Positions 44,179-53,289 of a stretch of 64,000 nucleotides of DNA are shown piece after piece (within the stretch, counting starts at the first letter, position 1; every line of letters begins with the position of its first letter). This DNA is from Campylobacter sp. 19-13652 (GTDB lineage: Bacteria; Campylobacterota; Campylobacteria; Campylobacterales; Campylobacteraceae). Location of the stretch: positions 496,001-560,000 of the forward strand of contig NZ_AP024713.1 of assembly GCF_019702925.1 (NCBI RefSeq), written 5' to 3'. The notes beneath the pieces were generated by a model. That model was not told where the DNA came from. It did no database searches and was given only the letters and a program-made list of their open reading frames with translations. The translations under genes were made by a program, and so were the position numbers.

Positions 44179-44637
44179 ATGAGATTTACTTTGGTGGTGG
44201 CTTTTTTTGTGGGATTATTTTTTTATGGTTGCGCCAGTGTAGATACGCCAGAGCAAGCGGCAAAAAACGAGCTTTTAGAGTATACCGATAAGGCAAGCTT
44301 TATATCAGAACAAGGAAGTGTTTTAGTCGTTGCTAGCTATTTAAACCCTGTAAAATATCCAAAAAAGCTAGATGAGGAGGTCTTTGGCGTGGCTGTATCG
44401 CCAGCTGGTGCTAGCTTTGATAGCGCTGTTTTAGAGGGTGTGGGTGCAGCGAGCATAGAGCGTACAAGCGATGAGGTGGCAAAGGGGCTTGGCTTTTATC
44501 TGCCGTGGGCAAGCTATTATATAGTAAAAGCCCCAGCCTTAGAGGCTAAAAGCCTCAGACTTGATTTGGGTGTTGGGGGATTTATTGCGAAATTAGACTT
44601 TGTAAAAGTGTCTCGGTCTTTATATTGGCACCGATGA
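44179..44637 (+). CDS. putative lipoprotein
   Basis: A 152-residue protein with a lipoprotein signal: hydrophobic residues 5-15 and lipobox FYGC with Cys18. The mature part has no domain I recognise; it contains a SVLVVASYLNP strand near 50 and a C-terminal ALEAKSLRLDLGVGGF. C. jejuni has a lipoprotein here (Cj0842). ATG 44179 with AAGGAAG upstream is preferred to GTG 44176. Its 3' end overlaps the convergent slt gene by 56 bases. Confidence 0.78.
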   Translation: MRFTLVVAFFVGLFFYGCASVDTPEQAAKNELLEYTDKASFISEQGSVLVVASYLNPVKYPKKLDEEVFGVAVSPAGASFDSAVLEGVGAASIERTSDEVAKGLGFYLPWASYYIVKAPALEAKSLRLDLGVGGFIAKLDFVKVSRSLYWHR

Positions 44638-46195
44638 GTCGCATGTATATTATATAGTTTGCTAGTACCTTTTTACCATAAATTCTACTCTCTGAATAAG
44701 GCACTAGCTCCATTGATAAAAATGGCTCAAACTCACCTGCTTTAAACATATGCTCTTTTGCCAGCATTCGCCTAGTAAACCCTATCCCACCGTTATATGC
44801 GTAGGCTATAAAAAGTGGATGAGGTAGGTATTTTTGCAAGTATGAGAGGTGGATATTTGCAAATTTAAAAGCCTGAGTATCGTCAAACATCTCATCTTGG
44901 TCAAATTTGCTTAGCTTTAGCTTTTGCTTTGCTATATCGTTTGCCAAAAATGGCATAAACTGCATAGTGCCTAGTGCAAATGATGATGAGATAGATGAGG
45001 GTATAAAATGGCTTTCTTGCCTAGCTAAGGCGTAAATAAGCGCTAGTCTCTCTGGGGCTAAGCCCTCAAGTGAGGTATTGCTTGGCATGGCAAAGTAGTT
45101 TTTATCCCAGCCCTTTGCATGTTGCATTAGGTAGATGTAAGCGCCTAGTGTTGCGTTTGAGTAAAAATTATTTGCCAGCTTTTCTAGCTCGTACTTATTT
45201 AGCCCTTTTGCCTTAGCTTTTAGCTCTTGCCATGCAAATGGATCTTTTTCGTTAAAGCCTTGTATAAATTTAAGCTCAGGCTTTGGTACTATTATCTCAA
45301 ACTCATCGGCCTCTGTTAACTCTTTTGCAAGCAGACTGTAAATGTTTAAATTGCTACTTTTTGCTAGGCTTTTTAGCGCATTTTCATTATCGCCTAGCTT
45401 ATACACCCAAAATAGCGCATTGTCTTGGCTAAATCCAGCCTCGTATGTCTTTGCTGCTTGGGCGAAAAATTCAAGTGCGATCTCTTTTTGTCCTAGGCTT
45501 AGTGCGTTTACGCCCAGCATAAATGCGCTATCTTTGGCTGTTGTTTCTGGGGAAATTTTTAAAAAATTTGCCCTAAACTCAGTCATGATTTGCTGGGTTG
45601 TAAGGCTTGTTAAGAGCGCTCTAAAGCCATTTTGCGAATAAAAGGCTTGCATAAATTCTTTTGGATATTCTTGCATAAATTCTTTGCTTTTGCTTTCCTC
45701 ATCTAGGGTATTAAATAGCGATAAAAAGCTAGCCGTGTAGCCATTGTTTGCGTAAAAAAGCGAAGGCGAAGGCTCATTTAGCCCTAATAAAGTTTGCGCT
45801 TTTTTGGGGAATTTGTCGGCTATATTTTTAGCGATTTGCTCTCTAGTTTGCGGACTTAGCTTAAGTGCTCTTTGTATTGTGCTTAGTTTTGCTTGACACT
45901 CAGGACTTGCTTTTAGTATCTCACCTAGCTTTATGCCGTCACATTCTGATGGCTTTTGTGGGGTGGGTGGCAGGATTTTGGCTAGGAGTTTTTCTATTAA
46001 ATTTGACTTCCTGCTTAGCTCTTTATTTAAAATTTGCGCCTGCTCTTTACTCACCTCTTTTGATTTTAAAAGCCTGTAAATGTAATAATCCTTTGCGTTT
46101 CCAGAAGGCTTATTAATAAGCTCATCAAATTCTATCACGCCAGCATTTAATATCCTAGCAAGGACTAATGTGGCAATTAGGCAAAAGGCTCTCAT
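44582..46195 (-). CDS. slt: soluble lytic murein transglycosylase
   Basis: Periplasmic enzyme that cleaves peptidoglycan glycan strands with 1,6-anhydro product. Residues 1-19 form a signal peptide. A long alpha-helical superhelix (about 60-370) precedes the SLT catalytic domain, with the glutamate in ARQESHF (near 390) and the GTMQFMP motif near 405, then YNGGIGFTRRM. The 537-residue length is typical. It overlaps yggT by 4 bases (ATGA) and the convergent lipoprotein gene by 56 bases at its 3' end. Confidence 0.94.
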   Translation of the reverse strand: MRAFCLIATLVLARILNAGVIEFDELINKPSGNAKDYYIYRLLKSKEVSKEQAQILNKELSRKSNLIEKLLAKILPPTPQKPSECDGIKLGEILKASPECQAKLSTIQRALKLSPQTREQIAKNIADKFPKKAQTLLGLNEPSPSLFYANNGYTASFLSLFNTLDEESKSKEFMQEYPKEFMQAFYSQNGFRALLTSLTTQQIMTEFRANFLKISPETTAKDSAFMLGVNALSLGQKEIALEFFAQAAKTYEAGFSQDNALFWVYKLGDNENALKSLAKSSNLNIYSLLAKELTEADEFEIIVPKPELKFIQGFNEKDPFAWQELKAKAKGLNKYELEKLANNFYSNATLGAYIYLMQHAKGWDKNYFAMPSNTSLEGLAPERLALIYALARQESHFIPSSISSSFALGTMQFMPFLANDIAKQKLKLSKFDQDEMFDDTQAFKFANIHLSYLQKYLPHPLFIAYAYNGGIGFTRRMLAKEHMFKAGEFEPFLSMELVPYSESRIYGKKVLANYIIYMRLIGANIKTETLLQSLISQ

Positions 46196-46485
46196 AATCC
46201 AGCAGCCACTTTATAAAGTAAGGTTATGGCAAATTGATCTATAAACTGAAGCCCAAGCAAAACAATAATAGGTGCTACATCAAATCCGCCAATAGCAGTC
46301 GGCACAACCCGTCTAACTAGCGCATACGCTGGCTCTGTGAGCCTATAAAGCAGCGATACTATGGGGTTAAAAGGATCAGGGCGCACCCAGCTAAGCAGGG
46401 CTGATATTATAATAACCCAGATGTAAATTTGAATAATGGAGTGAAATATATTTGCAAGTGCCATTAAAAATGTTGATACTATCAT
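46192..46485 (-). CDS. YggT-family membrane protein
   Basis: A 97-residue integral membrane protein with two hydrophobic segments (about 3-27 and 68-90) linked by the family motif [21 protein letters not shown]. YggT proteins occur near cell-division or tRNA synthetase genes and have been tied to osmotic or potassium stress; the mechanism is unclear. It overlaps both gltX and slt by 4 bases each. Confidence 0.88.
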   Translation of the reverse strand: MIVSTFLMALANIFHSIIQIYIWVIIISALLSWVRPDPFNPIVSLLYRLTEPAYALVRRVVPTAIGGFDVAPIIVLLGLQFIDQFAITLLYKVAAGL

Positions 46486-47801
46486 GCTTTTTCCTTTATT
46501 ATGGCTTTTAGATCTTTCGAGATTATGGGGTATAGCTCGCTTAGTTCTGGGCCATGCTCACTGCCTGTTAGCAGTAGTCTAAGCGGTATAAAAAACGACT
46601 TTCCTTTTAAATTTGTCGCACCCATAAGCTGCTTTTTAAATTCATCATAATCTTTTGGCGCGCCAGTAGCCAGCATATCGTCTATTGAAGCTCTTATTTG
46701 GTTAATATTTGCTAGATGCTCGCTACTAAATTGCTTTTCATTATTATATATTAAATTTACCCTCTCTATAATCTCAGTTAAAAGTGAGCTTTCTTGCGTG
46801 TAAAATCGCACCAAGCTAAGCTTTGTTTCATCAGTAAAACCAGTAATCTCAGAAAGCCTCTTATTATTTGCTAGGCGAATGTGCTCTCTGTTTATCTGCT
46901 CTAGTTTTTTTATGTCAAATCTAGCTGGAGAGCGCGAGACATTTTTAATATCAAACCACTGCGCAGCTTCGCTCATGGTAAAAATTTCAACCGGAGTTTT
47001 ATTGCCTAGTAGCACGAGATAATTTGTAATAGCCTCGGGTAAAAATCCGCTCTCAAGTAGCCATTTTACACTTGATGAGTTATCACGCTTGCTCATTTTT
47101 TTACCATCTTCGTTTAGGATTATGGGTAGGTGTGCGTAGCTTATGCGCTCATTGTATCCAAGTGCCTCTCTAATTAACTCTTGCTTTGGCGTGTTGCTGG
47201 TGTGATCTTCTCCGCGAATGACACAGGTAACACCTTCTAGCATATCATCAACAGCGCAGGCAAAATTATATGTCGGCGTCTTATCCGCACGCATAATTAC
47301 AAAGCTATCAATCGCGTCTGGCTCAAAGCTAAGCTCGCCTTTTATTAAATCCGTAAAGCTCATCACCCGTTCCGGCTTTTTCATCCTAATGACAAATGGC
47401 TTTTCATTTTCCAGTACTTCGCTATCACTTAGCCTCTCGCAAGTGCCGTCATATCGGTATGCTTCGCCGCAGGCTTTGGCGGCTTCTTTTTTGGCTTCTA
47501 GTTCATCAGGTGTGCAAAAGCAGGCAAAGGCTTTTTTGTTTATGAGTAGCTGACTGGCTAGCTGGCGGTGGAATTTTAAATTTTCGCTTTGGATATATTC
47601 GGCGTCCCATTTTATGCCAAAAATGGCTAGGATTTTTTTTATCTCCTCGCCCTTTCCGTCTATGTTGCGCTCAGTGTCGGTGTCTTCTATGCGTAGTATA
47701 AAGCCACTTTTATCCTGTAATGAGCAGATGTAATTAAAAATAGCAGCCCTTAAATTTCCTATGTGCATATCTCCTGTTGGGGATGGTGCAAAGCGATACA
47801 T
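46482..47801 (-). CDS. gltX: glutamyl-tRNA synthetase
   Basis: A 439-residue class I synthetase. The HIGH-type motif is HIGN in [14 protein letters not shown] (near 13) and KMSKRDNSS is near 238. Campylobacter usually has two GltX enzymes, one charging tRNA-Gln for later amidation by GatCAB; I cannot tell which one this is from motifs alone. Start ATG at 47801, transcribed away from mscL. Confidence 0.95.
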   Translation of the reverse strand: MYRFAPSPTGDMHIGNLRAAIFNYICSLQDKSGFILRIEDTDTERNIDGKGEEIKKILAIFGIKWDAEYIQSENLKFHRQLASQLLINKKAFACFCTPDELEAKKEAAKACGEAYRYDGTCERLSDSEVLENEKPFVIRMKKPERVMSFTDLIKGELSFEPDAIDSFVIMRADKTPTYNFACAVDDMLEGVTCVIRGEDHTSNTPKQELIREALGYNERISYAHLPIILNEDGKKMSKRDNSSSVKWLLESGFLPEAITNYLVLLGNKTPVEIFTMSEAAQWFDIKNVSRSPARFDIKKLEQINREHIRLANNKRLSEITGFTDETKLSLVRFYTQESSLLTEIIERVNLIYNNEKQFSSEHLANINQIRASIDDMLATGAPKDYDEFKKQLMGATNLKGKSFFIPLRLLLTGSEHGPELSELYPIISKDLKAIIKEKA

Positions 47802-47935
47802 TATATAAATCCTTTTGGTTTTTTAAGGCAAAATTATAGCTCATATTTATTTATAAAATACATAAATTTATCTATTATGAAGCTTATTTTGATAAAATCA
47901 GGCGCTTTAAATAAATCCAAGATTAAGGAAAAAAT

Positions 47936-48337
47936 ATGAGCTTTTTAAAAGAATTTAAAGAGTTTGCTGTAAAAGGTAATGTTGTCGATATGGCCGTTGG
48001 CGTCGTTATCGGTGGCGCGTTTGGCAAGATAGTAAGCTCGCTAGTAAGCGATATTATTATGCCAATTGTTGGTGCATTAACTGGCGGAGTTGATTTTAAA
48101 GATTTAAAACTCAGCATATCTGAGGGTATAGCAGGGCTACCACCAGTTACTATTAATTACGGTATGTTTATCCAAACCGTGGTCGATTTTTTAATCATAG
48201 CGTTTTGTATATTCTGTGTAATAAAGGGCATAAATTCATTCAAACGCAAGCAAGAAGAGGCTCCAGCAGAGCCTGAGAAGCCAGCTCCTGATATCGAGCT
48301 TTTAACAGAAATTCGTGATCTTCTTAAAAATAGATAA
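47936..48337 (+). CDS. mscL: large-conductance mechanosensitive channel
   Basis: Osmotic release valve of the inner membrane. The N-terminal helix and TM1 ([25 protein letters not shown], 13-37) are the conserved gate; TM2 is near 77-100, followed by a charged cytoplasmic helix ([11 protein letters not shown]). The 133-residue length is normal. Its stop overlaps the regulator gene (TAATG). Confidence 0.96.
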   Translation: MSFLKEFKEFAVKGNVVDMAVGVVIGGAFGKIVSSLVSDIIMPIVGALTGGVDFKDLKLSISEGIAGLPPVTINYGMFIQTVVDFLIIAFCIFCVIKGINSFKRKQEEAPAEPEKPAPDIELLTEIRDLLKNR

Positions 48338-48975
48338 TGTTTGAAAATCTCCCATTTTTTAACGGTCTTAGTTCCGATGAGCGCAAGCTTTTAAGCTCTA
48401 TTAGCACTGTGCGTTCGTATAAAAGTGGGGAGTTTTTATTTATGGAGGGCGAGGAGCCAAGGTGGCTTTGCTATTTAATAAGCGGCTCTATACGCCTTTA
48501 TAAAAGCACTCCAAAGGGTCGGGAGATATTTATGCACCAGCTTCCGCCTTTAAATTTCGTAGCAGAGCTTTGCAATTTTGAAAATATCCCATATCCAGCA
48601 AGTGCTGTTTTTACCCTAGGCGGAGAGGTGCTAAAGATTGATTATGAGAAATTTTGCGAGCATATTTTGAAAAATCCTCGCATAAGCTTAGCCATGATTC
48701 GCTCCCTTTCAGAAAAATTAAAAATAGCAAGTAATCTTTTACATCAGGAACTGGTGCTAACTTCTGAGGCAAAGGTTGCAAAATTTATAGTAGAGCATGA
48801 AGATTTGTTTAATAGCTTAAAGCATACAAAGATAGCCTCTATCTTGAATATAGCCCCAGAGACATTTTCTCGTATCCTCAATAAATTTAAATCCTCAAAT
48901 TTAATCAACCTTGATGAGAATAACCAAGTTTTAGAGAAAAACGAACAGTTTTTATCCGATTTTTACCAAATTTAA
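48337..48975 (+). CDS. Crp/Fnr-family regulator with FNR-type recognition helix, no Fe-S cysteines
   Basis: A 212-residue protein with an N-terminal cyclic-nucleotide-type sensor fold (about 10-125, with KSGEFLFMEGEEPRWLCYLISGSIRLY), a dimer helix (about 115-140) and a C-terminal helix-turn-helix. The recognition helix reads E175-T-F-S-R179, the ExxSR pattern of FNR, which predicts a TTGAT half-site. There is no N-terminal cysteine cluster, so it is not a classical oxygen sensor; it may respond to nitric oxide or another ligand. A near-perfect TTGAT site lies 25 bases beyond its stop, before the HAO operon. It overlaps mscL by one base. Confidence 0.87.
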   Translation: MFENLPFFNGLSSDERKLLSSISTVRSYKSGEFLFMEGEEPRWLCYLISGSIRLYKSTPKGREIFMHQLPPLNFVAELCNFENIPYPASAVFTLGGEVLKIDYEKFCEHILKNPRISLAMIRSLSEKLKIASNLLHQELVLTSEAKVAKFIVEHEDLFNSLKHTKIASILNIAPETFSRILNKFKSSNLINLDENNQVLEKNEQFLSDFYQI

Positions 48976-48999
48976 TACCCAATATCAACTAAAAATTAA

Positions 49000-49041
49000 T
49001 TGATTTACCTCAATGAAATTTAAGAAAATTTTAAATACAAT
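49000..49041 (+). promoter_or_regulatory. FNR-type site and -10 element before the NrfH/HAO operon
   Basis: TTGAT-TTAC-CTCAA at 49000-49013 differs from the FNR consensus TTGAT-N4-ATCAA at one base. A -10 TACAAT lies at 49036-49041. If transcription starts 7 bases beyond it (near 49048), the site centre is at about -41.5, the position of class II activation. The adjacent regulator has an FNR-type recognition helix. Confidence 0.65.
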
Positions 49042-49103
49042 TCGCACTGATTTTTATTTTTGCTTAATTAGGAAAATTAGATTAAATTTAAAAGGAGGAA
49101 CGA

Positions 49104-49673
49104 TTGTCAGGTATTAAAAAGAAGTTTTTTGTTTGGACTTCTGTTCTTGTTGGCATCGTCATAGGTCTTTTTGCTTCTATGGGTATAGCTGATATTTTAC
49201 ACGCTACTGGTGGTGGTTGGATATGCACGGTGTGCCATACAATGCAGCCAGAAAATGAGGCGTATGCTAATGATGTCCACGGAGGCAATAATAAACTAGG
49301 CTTAAAAGCTCAGTGCGTCGCCTGTCATTTAGATCACACAAGTGCGTATACTTATGTGCTTACAAAAGCAAAGGTTACGATTAATGATGTCTATAAGACA
49401 ATTTTTACCGACACCGATAAGATAGACTGGCAGAAAAAACGCGAACATAGAAGCCATTTTGTCTATGATAGTGGCTGTTTAAGTTGCCATGGAAATTTAA
49501 AAAATGTAATACAAGCTGGTAAGGCATTTTTACCACACAGGGAGTATTTTGTCCTAGGAAATCCAAATAAAAAATCCTGTGTAGACTGTCATACAAATGT
49601 AGGGCATAAAGATTTAGGCTTTCACATTGATAAATACGAAGCAAAACTAAAAGTAGAAAAATCAACCAAGTAA
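49104..49673 (+). CDS. NrfH/NapC-type tetraheme cytochrome c, quinol-oxidising partner of HAO
   Basis: A 189-residue membrane-anchored cytochrome with one N-terminal helix (about 9-30) and four heme motifs: CTVCH, CVACH, CLSCH, CVDCH. This is the NapC/NrfH pattern, which takes electrons from menaquinol to a periplasmic reductase. The start is TTG 49104, supported by AAAGGAGG at 49090-49097; the first ATG would lose the membrane anchor. It is 9 bases from the octaheme gene, so its partner is that enzyme and not NrfA. Confidence 0.92.
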   Translation: MSGIKKKFFVWTSVLVGIVIGLFASMGIADILHATGGGWICTVCHTMQPENEAYANDVHGGNNKLGLKAQCVACHLDHTSAYTYVLTKAKVTINDVYKTIFTDTDKIDWQKKREHRSHFVYDSGCLSCHGNLKNVIQAGKAFLPHREYFVLGNPNKKSCVDCHTNVGHKDLGFHIDKYEAKLKVEKSTK

Positions 49674-49682
49674 GGAGGATAG

Positions 49683-51059
49683 ATGTTTAAAAAAGTTGCT
49701 ATTTTATTAGCCTGTTTAGTCTCGTTTGCAGCTGCTGCAGATTCTGCTAGCACGTCAAACGCTAAATCTGACGGACTTAACTTAAATATGGTAAAAGTCG
49801 TTAAGATTGATAGAAATTTAACACCGCTTGCAAAAAGCTGTGTGGAGTGTCATGCTGAGAAAACCCCAGGTATCGTAGCTGATTGGAAAAATAGCCGTCA
49901 CGCTCACGTAGGAGTAAGCTGTACAGACTGCCACTCCGTCCCAGCTGATAGCCCTATGGCGGGTAAAAATGTCCACCCTAAAGACTCAAATAATCACGTA
50001 TCTATGCTAGTTAGCCCAAAAACTTGCGCTAAGTGCCATGATAAAGAGGTTGATGAGTTCTTAAAATCAGGACACAGTCGTGGAGCTATGCAGATGTATG
50101 CTAAGCCAGGTATGGTAAAATTAATGCATCACTTTGAAGGCGCAGATCACCCAGAATTTAAACTAGCCCCTGAAGTAACAGGCTGCGTGCAGTGCCACGG
50201 TACTATAATCAAGCTAGACGATAATAACAAACCTGTGAAAGAGAGCTGGCCAAACTACGGCATAGGCAATGTCTATCCTGACGGCGGTATCGGCGGTTGT
50301 AAGGCTTGCCACAGCGGACATAAGTTTAGTATAGCTGAGGCTAGAAAGCCAGCTGCATGCGCTAGCTGCCACCTAGGACCTGATCACCCAGATATTGAGA
50401 TATTTAATAACTCAATGCACGGACATATTTACAACAGCGAGGCTGATACATGGAATTTCACAGCAGCTCCTGATACTTGGGATGTGCCTGATTTTAGAGC
50501 ACCAACTTGTGCGGCTTGCCATATGAGTGGCGTGGGTGAAACTACCACAACGCACAACGTTTCAAGACGTTTGAAGTGGAATCTATGGGCTCCTAGAACA
50601 GAGCTTAGAACAGGCGGTTATGAGACAGCTCCATATGAGTACTGGAAAACTGGAAAAGAAAATGTCGGCAATGCAAAAGCAGGACACCCAGAAGGCCCAG
50701 AAGCAGCTCGCGCTGAAATGAAGCTAGTATGCAAGGCTTGCCATAGTACGCTACATACAGATAACTTCTTTGAGATGGCGGATAAGCAAGTGCAGCTTTA
50801 TAACGTATATTTTGATGAAGCTAAGAAAATGCTTGATGATCTAAAAGCAAAAAATCTGCTAGAAGCGGATCCATGGAGTGATGAATTCCAAGAGATTTAT
50901 TATCACCTATGGCACCATGAGGGACGCCGTATGAGACAGGGTGCGATGATGAATGCTCCTGATTATTCACACTGGCATGGAGTTTTTGAAGTAAAAGACG
51001 ACATCAGAAAACTACGCAAAATCTATAAGCACAGAATCGAAACTGGCAAGATAGATTAA
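49683..51059 (+). CDS. octaheme hydroxylamine oxidoreductase-like cytochrome (epsilon-HAO)
   Basis: A 458-residue periplasmic cytochrome with a signal peptide (1-19, ending AAA-D) and eight CxxCH motifs (CVECH, CTDCH, CAKCH, CVQCH, CKACH, CASCH, CAACH, CKACH). In ammonia oxidisers HAO oxidises hydroxylamine; the Campylobacterota form lacks the heme-crosslinking tyrosine and is thought to work in the reductive direction, on nitrite or hydroxylamine. Coupling to an NrfH-type quinol oxidase supports the reductive role. The C-terminal third is helical with YSHWHGVFEV. Campylobacter of the jejuni group lack it, so it argues against that group. I did not confirm the missing tyrosine by alignment. 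Confidence 0.88.
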   Translation: MFKKVAILLACLVSFAAAADSASTSNAKSDGLNLNMVKVVKIDRNLTPLAKSCVECHAEKTPGIVADWKNSRHAHVGVSCTDCHSVPADSPMAGKNVHPKDSNNHVSMLVSPKTCAKCHDKEVDEFLKSGHSRGAMQMYAKPGMVKLMHHFEGADHPEFKLAPEVTGCVQCHGTIIKLDDNNKPVKESWPNYGIGNVYPDGGIGGCKACHSGHKFSIAEARKPAACASCHLGPDHPDIEIFNNSMHGHIYNSEADTWNFTAAPDTWDVPDFRAPTCAACHMSGVGETTTTHNVSRRLKWNLWAPRTELRTGGYETAPYEYWKTGKENVGNAKAGHPEGPEAARAEMKLVCKACHSTLHTDNFFEMADKQVQLYNVYFDEAKKMLDDLKAKNLLEADPWSDEFQEIYYHLWHHEGRRMRQGAMMNAPDYSHWHGVFEVKDDIRKLRKIYKHRIETGKID

Positions 51060-51064
51060 ACTTT

Positions 51065-51095
51065 AAAGGCTAAGGCGTAAGCTTTAGCCTTTTTT
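51065..51095 (+). terminator. rho-independent terminator of the NrfH/HAO operon
   Basis: AAAGGCTAAGGC (51065-51076) pairs with GCTTTAGCCTTT (51081-51092) with one G-T pair and a GTAA loop, followed by further T residues. It begins 6 bases after the HAO stop codon. Confidence 0.85.
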
Positions 51096-51453
51096 AAATT
51101 TATTAGATTTATTCTTTATGGAATAAAGATAAATTTAAAGCCATAATAAATCCACTCTTATATCTTTTTTCATAATTTGCCCTTATTACAAAAAGCGTTA
51201 TTGTTTAAACACTACGGCTTAATTTATGATTTGCCTATCAGATTTAAATATTAAGCAAAACGTGCTTACTTTTGTGCTTTGCTTAAAGTTAGAGGCGCAA
51301 GTTAATTAAAAAGGTTTAAATCCCTGATAAACTTTAAGCGCATCTTAGTCAAATTTAAAGCAAATTACCTGCTGGTAAAAGGGTGAGCCTAGATTTTCTA
51401 GATAGATAAAAGCTAGCGTTTTGCCGCATCAATTAAATAAAATGAGTTTTTAC
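51096..51453. other. AT-rich intergenic DNA, no feature recognised
   Basis: About 360 bases between the HAO terminator and the methyltransferase pseudogene. No coding frame, tRNA or credible regulatory element seen. It borders two decayed genes and is likely eroded itself. Confidence 0.6.
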
Positions 51454-52101
51454 TCACATATTATTCGTTGTAAACTCCTCTGTGCCTATGCTTAAAATTT
51501 CAAATCCAGCATCTATATACATTTGCTTATCTCGCCTAAGCTAGGAAAATAATAGAGCATATTTTTGTGTGAGCTTCGGCCTATTGCAAAGGTGTTCTTG
51601 TCTATCTTCTTGCCATCTTTATACAGGTTATACTCTCTTATGTTTTAATTGTCAAATAGCCTGCCACCACTACTAAGCATTAAGCTACATTCGTTTAATA
51701 TCTGCATGATGAGGTCTTTGTAATTTAGAAAAAACTCCAAAACAAATGGCACAGTCGACATTTTTTCCTACTAGGGATTTTATGCTGTGGGAGGGATGCC
51801 AAGCCAAAGTACTTTTACGCTACTAATGTTTTTACACCTTTTTTGCGTAATTTTCTGTACATTTTTCATTTATGTCTATGATAATAACAGCCTCTCTACT
51901 TATGGCAATTATCTGCGTGTGTCTGCCGTTCCACAGTCACAATTTATTACTTTTTAAATTTATACTTATAAATATCTAGTTAAATACTCATTTGGATATA
52001 TCGTAAGCTGATTGCTTACGTGACTTTGCCACGCTTTGTATGCAGCAGTTTGGGCTGCTTTTGTTTTCTCATTCACCGTCTATCTTTTTAAATTTGCTCA
52101 T
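51454..52101 (-). pseudogene. SAM-dependent methyltransferase, degraded
   Basis: Minus-strand pieces give the N terminus (MSKFKKIDG from 52101, then KAWQSHVSNQLTIYPNEYLTR), a SAM-binding-region remnant (LWNGRHTQI, AISREAVIIDI-like), SHSIKSLVGKNVDCAI and a C-terminal end QMYIDAGFEILSIGTEEF followed by a stop at 51454. The pieces lie in different frames with several stops, so it is not functional. It lies just downstream of the decayed ATP-grasp gene on the same strand, so the two were likely one operon. Confidence 0.75.
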
Positions 52102-52118
52102 TAAAATCTCCGTTTATG

Positions 52119-53260
52119 CTAGTCATAATCTATTGTGCCAAGCTCACGTTCTAAGGCTTTAAAATCAGGCGCTACGTATCGCCATCGTTTAATGATATCT
52201 TGCTTATAAAACTTTGGCTTAAAGCTAAACTCCTGACCCAACGCAAGCTTTACCCGCTCCTTAGCTATGTTTACCCCTGTTGTGAGTGTTACAAAATTTT
52301 TTGAGAGGCATTGTCCACTAGGGCGCAGAGCTATTTCTATGATAAATGGCGTACCATTTTCATCGATGGTTAAGTCTGTGTTTATTGGGCTATTTTTAAA
52401 CTTAAAGCATCTACAGCGCACTACATATATTTTGTTACTTCTGGGATTTTTGGAGTGCTTGTGTTTGCCACGCACTAGCGATATGGAAATGGCGTGAGCA
52501 CTTTTTTGCGCATTAGTATGTGATGATAAATTCCATTTAGCACGATTACCGCTTAGACCATATTTTGTGCCAAGGGCTAACTCCTTTATTAAAAAATCCT
52601 CATTTAAAATGTCGATATTTTTTAAGGCTTGTTTAAAATCATCAACGCTAAAAATTGTCACCACATCACGACTGCCGCTGCCAAAGCGAGGTTTTGTTAT
52701 AAACTGGTAGGTTAAATTATCTAAGCTTGTGTCTTTGCTTAGTATCTCACGCTTAATCCTTCTCAAACTTCACCATTCTGGCTCGTTCTTGTTTGTGTTA
52801 ATACCTCTCCCATGGAGGTTATTTTGCTGTGTTGGAGTTTTTAAATTTTGTAAGTGAGTGTTTTGTTAGAAGTGGTTGTATTCTCCTATATGGGTTTAAA
52901 TTTATCATAGAATGCTTTTTGGTTTATTATTAAATATAAACTTATCCGTGCAGTCATTAATTGCTTCTAGGTCAGGATGCTCGAGTCCGTAGTAGTTGTT
53001 TATGGCTCCAGTTGTGCTTAGGTATCTATTTATAGGTACTGGCAGACGCAGAATAGATCAAATTTATTGTCATTTATCGCTTTTATTATTAATTTTGCGT
53101 CTTTTATATCTAGGATAAAGCGCTCGTTAGTCACCTTAAGTCCTGCTTGCATCTTTATTTGCGTCAAAAGCTACAACTTTAAGCCCAAGCCCTTGTGCTT
53201 GTTTTATGGCAAAGACGCTCTAGTTGCTAGCGCCTATTACCAAAACCACCTTTTGCGTTT
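52119..53260 (-). pseudogene. ATP-grasp ligase, degraded
   Basis: The C-terminal part remains open at 52766-52119 (215 codons), with TKPRFGSGSRDVV and the later ENGTPFIIEIALRPSGQCL plus TGVNIAKERVKLALG, all ATP-grasp features. Upstream, minus-strand fragments (KVVLVIGASN, stop, SVFAIKQAQGLGLKVVAFDANKDA; STTGAINNYYGLEH) are the Rossmann N terminus and middle, interrupted by stops and frameshifts between 53260 and 52767. The remaining ORF also has a suspect middle (SHTNAQKSAHAISI). The product once probably ligated an amino acid or acid to a sugar or peptide. It is not expected to be active. Confidence 0.78.
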
Positions 53261-53289
53261 TTGCTCCTTTTTTGAAATTTATCCGAGCT

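Noticed and set aside
52002-52020. Inverted repeat CGTAAGC/GCTTACG as an attachment or terminator site
   Set aside because: It lies in the remains of a methyltransferase coding sequence, is only 7 bp, and has no T-run or flanking repeat.
52119-52766. Intact 215-residue ATP-grasp protein
   Set aside because: It lacks the N-terminal domain, which is present upstream only as frameshifted fragments, so the open frame is the tail of a pseudogene.
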